From the NCBI GenBank assembly GCA_946061355.1, contig CAMGRE010000125.1, positions 1 through 7,182 of the forward strand: a stretch of 7,182 nucleotides of DNA. The letters are read 5' to 3'. Below are positions 1 to 5,957 of this stretch, one piece after another; the stretch's first letter is position 1; every line of letters begins with the position of its first letter. The translations under genes and the position numbers were made by a program. The notes beneath the pieces were generated by a model. The model did no database searches, had not been told where the DNA came from, and was given only the letters and a program-made list of their open reading frames with translations. This stretch comes from an uncultured bacterium (GTDB taxonomy: Bacteria > Bacillota > Clostridia > Lachnospirales > Lachnospiraceae).

Positions 1-1354
1 GAACCAGCATATTATTGGACATGCGTCCGGTCATCAGGGAAGCATCATGTTCGTTTACTTCCTCGACCAGCACTTCCGCTCTCTGTCCGCCCCAGACTTC
101 CGCACGTTTCCTTGCGGTCTCCTGCACTACGGACAGCAGTCTGTCAAAGCCCTCCTTCACGATCTCCTCCGGCACCTGATTCTCCATGGCGGCAGCAGGC
201 GTACCCGTCCGTTTGGAATAGATAAAAGTAAAGGCATTGTCAAACTGCACCTGTCTCACGACATCGATCGTTTCGTCCACATCCTCCGGCGTCTCTCCCG
301 GGAAGCCGACAATGATATCCGTCGTGATCGCAATATCCGGAATCTCCTTCCTGATCTTAAGTGCAAGATCAAGATACTGTTCCTTCGTATACCGTCTGTT
401 CATCGCTTTTAAGATCCGTGTGGAACCGGACTGGAGCGGCAGATGCAGATGTCTGCAGATCTTGGTTGACTCCTTCATCACTTGAATGAGTTCCTCCGAG
501 AGATCCTTCGGGTGGGAAGTCATAAAGCGTATCCTTCTTATGCCGGGAATCTTCTCCACCTCTCTTAATAGCTGTGCAAACGAGACCGGATGCTCCAGAT
601 TCTTCCCATAGGAATTGACATTCTGCCCAAGGAGCATGATCTCTATAACACCGTCCTCCGCGAGCGCACGGATCTCATTCAGAATCTCCTCCGGCTCTCT
701 GCTGCGCTCCCTGCCGCGCACATAAGGCACAATACAGTAGCTGCAGAAATTGTTGCAGCCGAACATGATGTTGATGCCGGATTTAAATGGATATTTCCTC
801 TCCACCGGCAGATCTTCCACAATCTGGTCCGTATCCTTCCAGATATCCACAACCATATCACCGGATTCCAGTCTGGTATACAGCAGCTCTGCAAACTTGA
901 AAATATTGTGTGTCCCAAAGATCAGATCCACAAACGAATAACTCTTTTTGATCTTCTCAATGACGGAAGGCTCCTGCATCATGCAGCCGCACAGGGCGAT
1001 GACCATATGCGGATTCTTCTTTTTGAAGCCGTTCAACACGCCCAGCCTGCCGTACACTCTCTGGTTGGCATTGTCACGCACGGTACATGTATTGTAGATG
1101 ACAACATCCGCTTCCTCAGACTCAATGATCTGATAGCCTGCCGCTTCCAGAATCCCCGTCAGCTTCTCGGAGTCCCTGGCATTCATCTGACAGCCAAATG
1201 TCTTGACCGAAGCGGTCAAAGGTCTGCCCAGTTCCCCGGACAGCTTCCGGATATGCTTTCTGAGCTTTCCAATATAATAATATTGACGCGCAGTCTCCTC
1301 CGCCGGAGGCGCCTGTGTGAGGTCAATCCTGTCGAAATCCATATCTTTATACAT
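1..1354 (-). CDS. miaB: tRNA-2-methylthio-N6-isopentenyladenosine synthase MiaB (3' end cut by window edge)
   Basis: Radical-SAM methylthiotransferase that adds a methylthio group to C2 of N6-isopentenyladenosine-37 in tRNAs reading UNN codons; a cytosolic Fe-S enzyme. The 451 codons visible show the full family order. The N-terminal UPF0004 domain begins near residue 47 with TFGCQMNARDSE and has auxiliary-cluster cysteines C55, C90 and C124. The radical-SAM CX3CX2C motif is C200, C204 and C207 (GCNNFCSYC), followed by GRERSREP. A TRAM domain starts near residue 423 and is interrupted by the window edge, probably a few tens of residues before the stop. TFGCQMN and GRERSR favour MiaB over RimO or MtaB. 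The start at 1354 has GAGG about 8 nt upstream. An in-frame ATG at 1390 is rejected because it lies directly next to the -10 box, ahead of the expected transcript start. The gene appears to be transcribed alone from its own promoter. Confidence 0.95.
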   Translation of the reverse strand, partial: MYKDMDFDRIDLTQAPPAEETARQYYYIGKLRKHIRKLSGELGRPLTASVKTFGCQMNARDSEKLTGILEAAGYQIIESEEADVVIYNTCTVRDNANQRVYGRLGVLNGFKKKNPHMVIALCGCMMQEPSVIEKIKKSYSFVDLIFGTHNIFKFAELLYTRLESGDMVVDIWKDTDQIVEDLPVERKYPFKSGINIMFGCNNFCSYCIVPYVRGRERSREPEEILNEIRALAEDGVIEIMLLGQNVNSYGKNLEHPVSFAQLLREVEKIPGIRRIRFMTSHPKDLSEELIQVMKESTKICRHLHLPLQSGSTRILKAMNRRYTKEQYLDLALKIRKEIPDIAITTDIIVGFPGETPEDVDETIDVVRQVQFDNAFTFIYSKRTGTPAAAMENQVPEEIVKEGFDRLLSVVQETARKRAEVWGGQRAEVLVEEVNEHDASLMTGRMSNNMLV

Positions 1355-1390
1355 ACCTGTTTCCTCATTTTGAATAGAATACGCTTCCAT

Positions 1391-1419
1391 ATTATATGCT
1401 AATGTCGGACTTTTTTCAA
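1391..1419 (-). promoter_or_regulatory. sigma-A promoter of miaB
   Basis: On the minus strand, TTGAAA (1414-1419) is followed after exactly 17 nt by a consensus TATAAT (1391-1396). The predicted transcript start is near 1384, giving a leader of about 30 nt before the miaB ATG at 1354, with GAGG in the leader as ribosome binding site. This placement decides the start codon, because the upstream in-frame ATG at 1390 would not be transcribed from here. Confidence 0.85.
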
Positions 1420-1441
1420 TTCCAAGATTTTGTATGAGGAT

Positions 1442-1481
1442 AAAAAAAGGATACCCTCTTTCCTAAACGGATATCCTTTTT
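1442..1481 (-). terminator. intrinsic terminator after ldh
   Basis: A hairpin lies between the ldh stop (1512) and the miaB promoter. In the minus-strand transcript, AAAAAGGATATCC pairs with GGGTATCCUUUUU (one G-U pair) around a 12-nt loop and ends in a run of seven U. The A-rich 5' arm means the opposite strand also carries a hairpin followed by a T-run, so it could act in both directions. It separates ldh transcription from miaB. Confidence 0.85.
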
Positions 1482-1511
1482 CATTCATACAGCGTATTAT
1501 TTTCATAATAA

Positions 1512-2468
1512 TTACAGATGCTCCATAATCTTCTGGGTATATTCCCGGATGACCTTCGTCGATTCTTTAAAGCGTGTCAGCTCGCCGGGTGTCATGTGGA
1601 TCTCCAGCACATCATAAGCGCCCTGTCTGTTTAAGACTGTCGGCACGCCGGCATACACATCCATCTCACCGTACTCACCCTCAAGGAGCGTTGACACCGG
1701 AACGATCCTGTTCTCATCATTTAAGATCGCTTTCACGATACCAGCGCATGCAGTGCCGATGCCATAATAGGTCGTGCCTTTTCTGTCCAGTATTTCCCAG
1801 CCGCGCTGCGTCGTCTTGTACACCAGTTCATCCAGATCGATGTCTCCGATCATCTCTTTGTTGTCTTGGATCACATCAAAGAACGGTTTGCCCGCCACCG
1901 TGACTGTCGACCAGGGCACCATCTGGGAATCGCCGTGCTCTCCCATGGAATACGCATGGACGCTTCTCGGATCCACTTTGGCAAGCTGTCCGATATAGAT
2001 CTGCAGCCTTGCGGAATCGATCGCGGTTCCCGTACCGATCACCTGATTCTTCGGAAGTCCCGATAATTTATAGATAAAATGCGAAACAATGTCCACCGGA
2101 TTGGAGATTGTAAGGAAAATACCGTCAAACCCGCTCTCCATGATGGGCGGGACAATGGATTTGCAGATCTTTGCCGTAAGCTCCAGGGTATCCAGTCTGG
2201 ACTGCCCCATCTTAGGTGGCGCACCCGCCGTGATGATAATGATATCCATATCCCCGCAGTCCTCATAGGATCCTGTCCGCACGACGACATTGCGGTTCAG
2301 ATACTCGATGCTGTCCTGCAGATCCAGCATTTCTCCGTAGGCTCGTTCCTTATTGATATCAATCATCATCACCTCATCACAGACACCCTGTGTGATCAGA
2401 CTGAATGCCGTGGTTGATCCGACCAGCCCACACCCTACGATCGCTACTTTTTTCTTTGTTGTTTTCAT
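1512..2468 (-). CDS. ldh: L-lactate dehydrogenase-like NAD-dependent 2-hydroxyacid dehydrogenase
   Basis: Member of the LDH/MDH family, normally interconverting pyruvate and L-lactate with NADH in the cytosol; 318 aa, the usual length. The Rossmann fold starts with GCGLVG (residues 12-17) and has D37 for the NAD ribose. SNPVD (122-126), the catalytic pair D151 and H178 (in GEHGD), the substrate-binding R154 (in DSAR) and the loop arginine R91 are all present. KGTTYYG (230-236) resembles LDH more than MDH. The oddity is the specificity loop AGAPPKMGQSR (81-91): the position that is Gln in LDH and Arg in MDH is P85, so lactate is the best guess but not certain. The ATG at 2468 has a GGGGG ribosome binding site 7 nt upstream. 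The gene has its own promoter and a leader hairpin, and ends at a terminator, so it can be monocistronic. Another 2-oxoacid is the main alternative substrate. Confidence 0.86.
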   Translation of the reverse strand: MKTTKKKVAIVGCGLVGSTTAFSLITQGVCDEVMMIDINKERAYGEMLDLQDSIEYLNRNVVVRTGSYEDCGDMDIIIITAGAPPKMGQSRLDTLELTAKICKSIVPPIMESGFDGIFLTISNPVDIVSHFIYKLSGLPKNQVIGTGTAIDSARLQIYIGQLAKVDPRSVHAYSMGEHGDSQMVPWSTVTVAGKPFFDVIQDNKEMIGDIDLDELVYKTTQRGWEILDRKGTTYYGIGTACAGIVKAILNDENRIVPVSTLLEGEYGEMDVYAGVPTVLNRQGAYDVLEIHMTPGELTRFKESTKVIREYTQKIMEHL

Positions 2469-2503
2469 AAAAGATCCCCCGTTTCAGTATTTTGTGAAGC
2501 AAG

Positions 2504-2537
2504 AAGGCAAAGATCCGATGCACGGCATCTTTGCCTT
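2504..2537 (-). promoter_or_regulatory. stable hairpin in the ldh 5' leader
   Basis: The expected ldh leader (about 87 nt) contains a perfect 11-bp stem: AAGGCAAAGAT (minus strand, 2527-2537) pairs with ATCTTTGCCTT (2504-2514) around a 12-nt loop that can itself fold. In the transcript direction it is followed by CUUGCUUCACAAAA rather than a U-run, so it is a poor intrinsic terminator for upstream transcription. It lies downstream of the ldh promoter and about 23 nt before the GGGGG ribosome binding site. A role in mRNA stability, attenuation or translation control is possible. The hairpin is plain in the sequence; its function is inferred. Confidence 0.6.
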
Positions 2538-2561
2538 ATTATTTCTGACTGTTGTTTTCTC

Positions 2562-2590
2562 ATTATAGGATTGCCGATTTCAAAAGTCAA
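2562..2590 (-). promoter_or_regulatory. sigma-A promoter of ldh
   Basis: On the minus strand, TTGACT (2585-2590) and TATAAT (2562-2567) are separated by exactly 17 nt, a near-consensus promoter. The transcript is expected to start near 2555, upstream of the leader hairpin. No clear terminator lies between the proA stop (2654) and this promoter, so some read-through from proA into ldh is possible. An imperfect dyad abuts the -35 on its upstream side (2593-2611). Confidence 0.85.
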
Positions 2591-2653
2591 TATACATTCT
2601 CATGGAATATACTTGTTTTGCACTTTCCGACCTGCAATAACCGCGATCGGATC

Positions 2654-3919
2654 TCAGCGCACCTGCCCGTTTCCGTCGATCGCATACTTATAGGAGGTCA
2701 GTTCCCGGAGCCCCATCGGACCTCTGGCATGGAGTTTCTGTGTGCTAATACCAATCTCCGCGCCGAAACCGAACTCGAAGCCGTCTGTGAATCTGGTGGA
2801 AGCATTCACATACACACAGGCCGAATCAATCTGACGCTTGAACTTTGCGGCATTCTCCTGATCCGATGTGATAATCGCCTCCGAATGCCCTGTACTGCAG
2901 CGGTTGATATGAGCAATCGCCTCGTCGATACCGGACACGATCTTTGCCGACAGGATATAATCCAGATATTCTCTGCTGTAGTCCTCCGCCGTCGCCGGGA
3001 CAGCCTCTTTCAGGATACGACACACCGTTTCATCCCCACGGATCTCCACCTCATGAACCTCTTTCAAACGCTTCTCAAGCAGCGGCAGGAATTGATCCGC
3101 CACATTCTCATGGATCACAAGCGATTCGCAGGCATTGCACACACCGATCCGCTGTGTCTTTGCATTCGTCACGATATTGACTGCTATGGTCAAGTCTGCC
3201 GTCTCGTCAATATAGATATGACAGTTGCCGGTGCCCGTCTCGATCACGGGTATCGTACTGTTCTCCACAACTGAGCGGATCAGCCCAGCTCCGCCTCTCG
3301 GGATCAGCAGATCGACGTACTTATTCATGCGCATAAACTGTGTGGTCACAGCGCGATCTGTCGCTTCGATAAGTTGTATCGCATCCTCCGGCATACCGCA
3401 GGAAGCAAGTGCTTTGCGCAGCAGCTTCGTGATCGCCATATTGGAATGAAGTGCGTCGCTCCCTCCCTTTAAGATCACAGCGTTTCCCGCCTTGAAGCAA
3501 AGTCCGAACGCATCCGCCGTCACATTGGGGCGGGATTCATAGATGATACCGATCACACCAATCGGCACACGCACCTTCGCAATATGCAGCCCGTTCTTCG
3601 GGACGAACTCCTCCAGCACCTCACCGATCGGATCGGGAAGCTCTGTAATCTGCCTGAGTCCCTCCGCCATCGCCTCAAGGCGTTTCCCATCAAGACTGAG
3701 TCTGTCGACCAGTCCGGGATGCATGCCGTTTGCCTTTGCGCGCTGCACATCTTCACTATTTGCCGCAAGGATCTGCTCCTGCTCCGTATAATCAAGTAAC
3801 AGTTCAGCCGCTTTTAAGAGAACCTGATCCTTTTCCTGTGCGGACATTGCCTGCACCAGGTATTTGGTTTCCACGGCACGTTTTCCCATCTGTTCCAAAT
3901 CTGTCATATTGATTCTCAA
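2654..3919 (-). CDS. proA: gamma-glutamyl phosphate reductase (glutamate-5-semialdehyde dehydrogenase) ProA
   Basis: Second step of proline synthesis: NADPH-dependent reduction of gamma-glutamyl phosphate (made by ProB) to glutamate-5-semialdehyde, which cyclises to pyrroline-5-carboxylate. Cytosolic, 421 aa as read, the usual length. Visible motifs in order are VPIGVIGIIYESRPNVT (118-134), AGNAVILKGG (144-153), IPRGGAGL (206-213), the catalytic C261 in GVCNACES, VYVNASTRFTDG (369-380) and HARGPMGLRELTSYKY (397-412). The furthest supported start is a TTG at 3919 behind GGAAAGGGG. An in-frame ATG at 3907 (protein shorter by 4 residues) is also plausible, but AAGGGG would then be 14 nt away. 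The gene is separated from proB by four other genes. Its promoter is not obvious: 3920-4076 holds only weak minus-strand -10-like sequences, so it may depend partly on read-through from upstream. Confidence 0.96.
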   Translation of the reverse strand: MRINMTDLEQMGKRAVETKYLVQAMSAQEKDQVLLKAAELLLDYTEQEQILAANSEDVQRAKANGMHPGLVDRLSLDGKRLEAMAEGLRQITELPDPIGEVLEEFVPKNGLHIAKVRVPIGVIGIIYESRPNVTADAFGLCFKAGNAVILKGGSDALHSNMAITKLLRKALASCGMPEDAIQLIEATDRAVTTQFMRMNKYVDLLIPRGGAGLIRSVVENSTIPVIETGTGNCHIYIDETADLTIAVNIVTNAKTQRIGVCNACESLVIHENVADQFLPLLEKRLKEVHEVEIRGDETVCRILKEAVPATAEDYSREYLDYILSAKIVSGIDEAIAHINRCSTGHSEAIITSDQENAAKFKRQIDSACVYVNASTRFTDGFEFGFGAEIGISTQKLHARGPMGLRELTSYKYAIDGNGQVR

Positions 3920-3932
3920 TACCCCTTTCCTG

Positions 3933-3968
3933 CCTGTCAGAGTGCCCTAACCAAGCGCACGCCACAGG
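3933..3968 (-). promoter_or_regulatory. possible weak leader hairpin upstream of proA
   Basis: On the minus strand, CCTGT pairs with ACAGG and inside it GTGC pairs with GCAC, separated by a 3x4 internal loop and closed by an 11-nt loop. It sits immediately before the proA ribosome binding site (CAGGAAAGGGG). No U-run follows and no T-box or known proline riboswitch signature is visible, so it may be a chance dyad. Confidence 0.25.
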
Positions 3969-4040
3969 TTATTTCCCGAATTAATTATTCCATTCCACAA
4001 AAACAGCAATTTTATCCAATTCCTTTTTCAGCCAGCCTCC

Positions 4041-4068
4041 TATAATACAGGTATCATCAAAAAGGAGG
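4041..4068 (+). promoter_or_regulatory. cupin gene promoter (-10) and ribosome binding site
   Basis: A consensus TATAAT lies at 4041-4046, with the transcript expected to begin near 4053 and a strong AAAGGAGG ribosome binding site at 4061-4068, 8 nt before the cupin ATG. At the proper distance for a -35 (about 4018-4023) there is only AATTCC, which does not resemble TTGACA, and no TG extends the -10. A good -10 with no -35 is typical of activator-dependent promoters, and an AraC-family gene lies just beyond the cupin. Two CAATT copies (4007-4011 and 4017-4021) are spaced exactly 10 bp apart over the missing -35. Confidence 0.65.
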
Positions 4069-4076
4069 AAACATTC

Positions 4077-4475
4077 ATGAACAACAATTTTCACAATGTA
4101 TTTGACGCATTTAATAACGGTTTCTTAAAGCTTCCGACATCCGGGATCGCTTTCGCAGACATCCCCTGGTCCAAGCATCCCGTCTTTGAGGGGGTGGAAC
4201 TCAAACACATCATCACGTCAAAAGACACCGACGGACAGTTCAGCTATCATCTGGTGCGCATCGCACCGGGCAAAAGCATCAAAAACCACATTCACGAGAC
4301 TCAACTCGAAACACATGAGGTCATCGCAGGCACCGGTGTGTGCATCAACGACGGTGCAGCCATCCCCTATGAGCCCGGTACGATCTCGATCATGCCTGCC
4401 GGTATCCCGCATGAGGTAAATGCAGGCAGCGACGGACTTTATCTGTTCGCCAAGTTCTTCCCGCCTTTATGCTAA
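4077..4475 (+). CDS. small single-domain cupin protein, substrate unknown
   Basis: A 132-aa protein with one complete cupin_2-type beta-barrel. Motif 1 fits G(X)5HXH(X)4E(X)6G exactly: G65, H71, H73, E78, G85. Motif 2 fits G(X)5PXG(X)2H(X)3N exactly: G101, P107, G109, H112, N115. H71, H73, E78 and H112 form a full metal-ligand set, so a metal-binding protein (isomerase, oxygenase or small-ligand binder) is expected; nothing shows which. There is no signal peptide or membrane segment. It is the only plus-strand gene here and runs head-on into araC, the two stops overlapping by 4 nt, while its start faces away from proA. The strong ribosome binding site and the promoter lacking a -35 suggest it is a regulated target of the neighbouring AraC protein. 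That link is inferred from position. Confidence 0.9.
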   Translation: MNNNFHNVFDAFNNGFLKLPTSGIAFADIPWSKHPVFEGVELKHIITSKDTDGQFSYHLVRIAPGKSIKNHIHETQLETHEVIAGTGVCINDGAAIPYEPGTISIMPAGIPHEVNAGSDGLYLFAKFFPPLC

Positions 4476-5080
4476 TGCAGCCTGGTAAACGACTGCTTAT
4501 ATTCTTTGGGCGTAAGCTGTACAATCTTACGAAAGCACCGGTCAAAGTGGCTTTGGTCGCAGAACCCTGTGGCGAAAGCCGCTTCGGTCACGCTTTTTCC
4601 TTCCTCCAACAACCGCTGTGCTTTCCTGACACGGCACTGGATCTGAAACTGATGTGGCGTGAGACCGCAGACATTCTTGAACTGGCGGATCATATGATAC
4701 GGACTCACTCCGATCTCCGATGCCATCGTCTCTATCAGCAGTTCACTCTCCGGCGTATCCGAAATAATTTCCTTTAATTTTTTGGAATAATCAGATCCTG
4801 TCTCTTGTGTCTGATCCGGATATATGCACAGAACGATCATGGAATACGGCATAGCCTCCACCGGATCGATCGAGTGCGCTACATCAGGCAGGATACAGAA
4901 GGATTCCCCTTCCTCATAACGGCATTCCCGCCCCGCCTCAACAAGACGGATCACTCCTTTTAACAGATACCCCATCATGATGTGGTTTGCATGTGTGTGT
5001 ACCGGATAGGACAATACGGAATCCCTGTAATAAATACATTCCAGATTCCCTTTCCGGTAATATGTCACCTGATCCTGCAT
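4472..5080 (-). CDS. compact AraC-family transcriptional regulator with N-terminal cupin sensor domain
   Basis: A DNA-binding regulator of 202 aa, short for the family (usually about 270-300). Residues 1-90 form a cupin-like ligand-binding domain: PVHTHANH gives H28, H30 and H33, and GESFCILPDVAH gives H69, so a metal or small polar ligand is possible. After a short linker, residues about 100-200 carry the double helix-turn-helix: the first near 113-138 (ETMASEIGVSPYHMIRQFK), the second near 163-187 with the family signature GFCDQSHFDRCFRK and then TPKEYK. The ATG at 5080 lies inside the end of the cyclo-ligase gene (16-nt overlap) with AAAGG about 10 nt upstream, so it is probably translationally coupled to the proB-folate operon. 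It is convergent with the cupin gene. The likely target is the cupin promoter, but this is inference. The effector is unknown. Confidence 0.9.
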   Translation of the reverse strand: MQDQVTYYRKGNLECIYYRDSVLSYPVHTHANHIMMGYLLKGVIRLVEAGRECRYEEGESFCILPDVAHSIDPVEAMPYSMIVLCIYPDQTQETGSDYSKKLKEIISDTPESELLIETMASEIGVSPYHMIRQFKNVCGLTPHQFQIQCRVRKAQRLLEEGKSVTEAAFATGFCDQSHFDRCFRKIVQLTPKEYKQSFTRLH

Positions 5081-5742
5081 CGTCCCGCCTTTCTCTCAAT
5101 CACCTGCCTGTCAGTGATCACAAGTTCCGGGCAGATATCATGAAATTCACTCGGAATCTCCGGTGCGACCTGCTCGTCAAAAGCTACTGCAATAGTATGA
5201 ATCGGAATCGAAAATCGTTCCAGATATCTGTCATAAAAACCACCGCCGTACCCAATACGGTGACAGTGCGGATCAAACGCCGCACCCGGCAGGATCATCA
5301 GCGCAGGGCACTCCGGCTTTTCACAAACGACAGTCTCAGGCTGTTTTCCCCCTGACTGACTCGGTTCAAATCTTCTTGTCTCCTCCGCAGGAGGTTCCAG
5401 GATCCCCTGATAGCCCGACTGCAGTTCTTCTGTGGATCGGATCTGATAAAATTCCATCGTTCTTTTATCCGCCGCGACTCTCGGGCAGTAGACATTCTTA
5501 CCTGATCGCAGCGATTCCTGCATGAGCGTAACAGTATCGACCTCACTGCGAAAGTTCACAAAACAAAGCAGATCCTCCGCCTCGTCATACCACAGATGCG
5601 CCATGAGTTTTTCCATGATCCTTTGACTCTTTTCTCTGCGCACATCCTCCGGGATCTGATCCCGAAGTTTTAAATAGCGGCTGCGAATTTCCCTTTTGAA
5701 GTCAACTTCCTTTTTACAATTAGCTTGTTCCCTTTTTCCCAT
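5065..5742 (-). CDS. 5-formyltetrahydrofolate cyclo-ligase (5,10-methenyltetrahydrofolate synthetase)
   Basis: Converts 5-formyl-THF plus ATP to 5,10-methenyl-THF, recycling stored folate into one-carbon metabolism; cytosolic. 225 aa from the chosen ATG. The N-terminus carries the nucleotide-binding KREIRSRYLKLRDQI (residues 16-30) and REKSQRI (36-42). The C-terminal signature is LPGAAFDPHCHRIGYGGGFY then DRYL (151-174), followed by EFHDICPELVITD (199-211). Residues about 118-145 form a longer, Gln/Pro/Glu-rich stretch between GILEPP and the LPGAAFD motif than I recall for the family (about 180-200 aa), which explains the extra length. The ATG at 5742 has GGAGAG about 6 nt upstream and overlaps the DUF896 gene by 23 nt. 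The frame stays open to 5826, but that extension would lie deep inside DUF896 and resembles no family sequence. It overlaps araC by 16 nt downstream. Confidence 0.93.
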   Translation of the reverse strand: MGKREQANCKKEVDFKREIRSRYLKLRDQIPEDVRREKSQRIMEKLMAHLWYDEAEDLLCFVNFRSEVDTVTLMQESLRSGKNVYCPRVAADKRTMEFYQIRSTEELQSGYQGILEPPAEETRRFEPSQSGGKQPETVVCEKPECPALMILPGAAFDPHCHRIGYGGGFYDRYLERFSIPIHTIAVAFDEQVAPEIPSEFHDICPELVITDRQVIERKAGRCRIR

Positions 5743-5944
5743 ACTTCTCTCCAAGGTTTGTGATGCTTCCATCCTTTTCCTGGATATTGATATTATTAAG
5801 CTGACCACGCAGATTTGCCCGGACATTTGCGATATATTCCTGCCTTAAAAGCTGCTGTTCCTTCTTTTCGTCGTCCGTAAGCCCCTCCGCCTGTGATTTA
5901 TGGTACAGTTCGTTGATACGCTTGATCTTCTCATCAATTCCCAT
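5720..5944 (-). CDS. DUF896 / YnzC-family small cytosolic protein
   Basis: A 74-aa soluble, highly charged, helical protein. It matches the DUF896 (UPF0291, YnzC-like) pattern: an N-terminal helix with KIKRINELYHKSQAEGLT (residues 6-23), an acidic turn, then EQQLLRQEYIANVRANLR (30-47), and a short tail ending in a Lys/Gly-rich stretch. The family forms a two-helix hairpin in Firmicutes. Its function is poorly defined and nothing here sharpens it. The ATG at 5944 has AGGAGAG about 7 nt upstream. It follows the proB stop by 13 nt and overlaps the cyclo-ligase start by 23 nt, so it is translated as part of the proB operon. An upstream extension of the frame runs through the end of proB and is not supported. 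Confidence 0.88.
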   Translation of the reverse strand: MGIDEKIKRINELYHKSQAEGLTDDEKKEQQLLRQEYIANVRANLRGQLNNINIQEKDGSITNLGEKYGKKGTS

Positions 5945-5957
5945 GCGATCTCTCCTG

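Noticed and set aside
1355..1390. Upstream in-frame ATG at 1390 as an earlier miaB start
   Set aside because: It directly abuts the TATAAT box of a consensus promoter and has no ribosome binding site, whereas 1354 has GAGG at proper spacing downstream of the expected transcript start.
590..1402. Long plus-strand open frame of 270 codons
   Set aside because: It lies entirely opposite miaB and its upstream region. The product is rich in Leu, His, Arg and Ile without domain motifs, and no ribosome binding site fits; it is a shadow of miaB.
2490..2510. Rex-type redox operator near TTGTGAA in the ldh leader
   Set aside because: Only one half-site is present. The partner half at 18-bp symmetry does not match, and it lies well downstream of the promoter.
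2504..2537. Hairpin as an intrinsic terminator for proA
   Set aside because: It lies downstream of the strong ldh promoter and is not followed by a U-run on the minus strand. The AT-rich side faces the other direction, where no plus-strand gene ends.
2552..3274. Plus-strand open frame of 240 codons across the ldh promoter and proA
   Set aside because: It overlaps the ldh promoter and proA, whose motifs are complete. The plus-strand product has no recognisable domain.
3920..4076. T-box or proline riboswitch in front of proA
   Set aside because: The space is only about 157 nt and is shared with the cupin promoter, and no T-box antiterminator consensus is visible.
5743..5826. N-terminal extension of the cyclo-ligase to 5826
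   Set aside because: The extra 28 residues lie inside the DUF896 gene in another frame, resemble no family N-terminus, and the ATG at 5742 has a good GGAGAG site.
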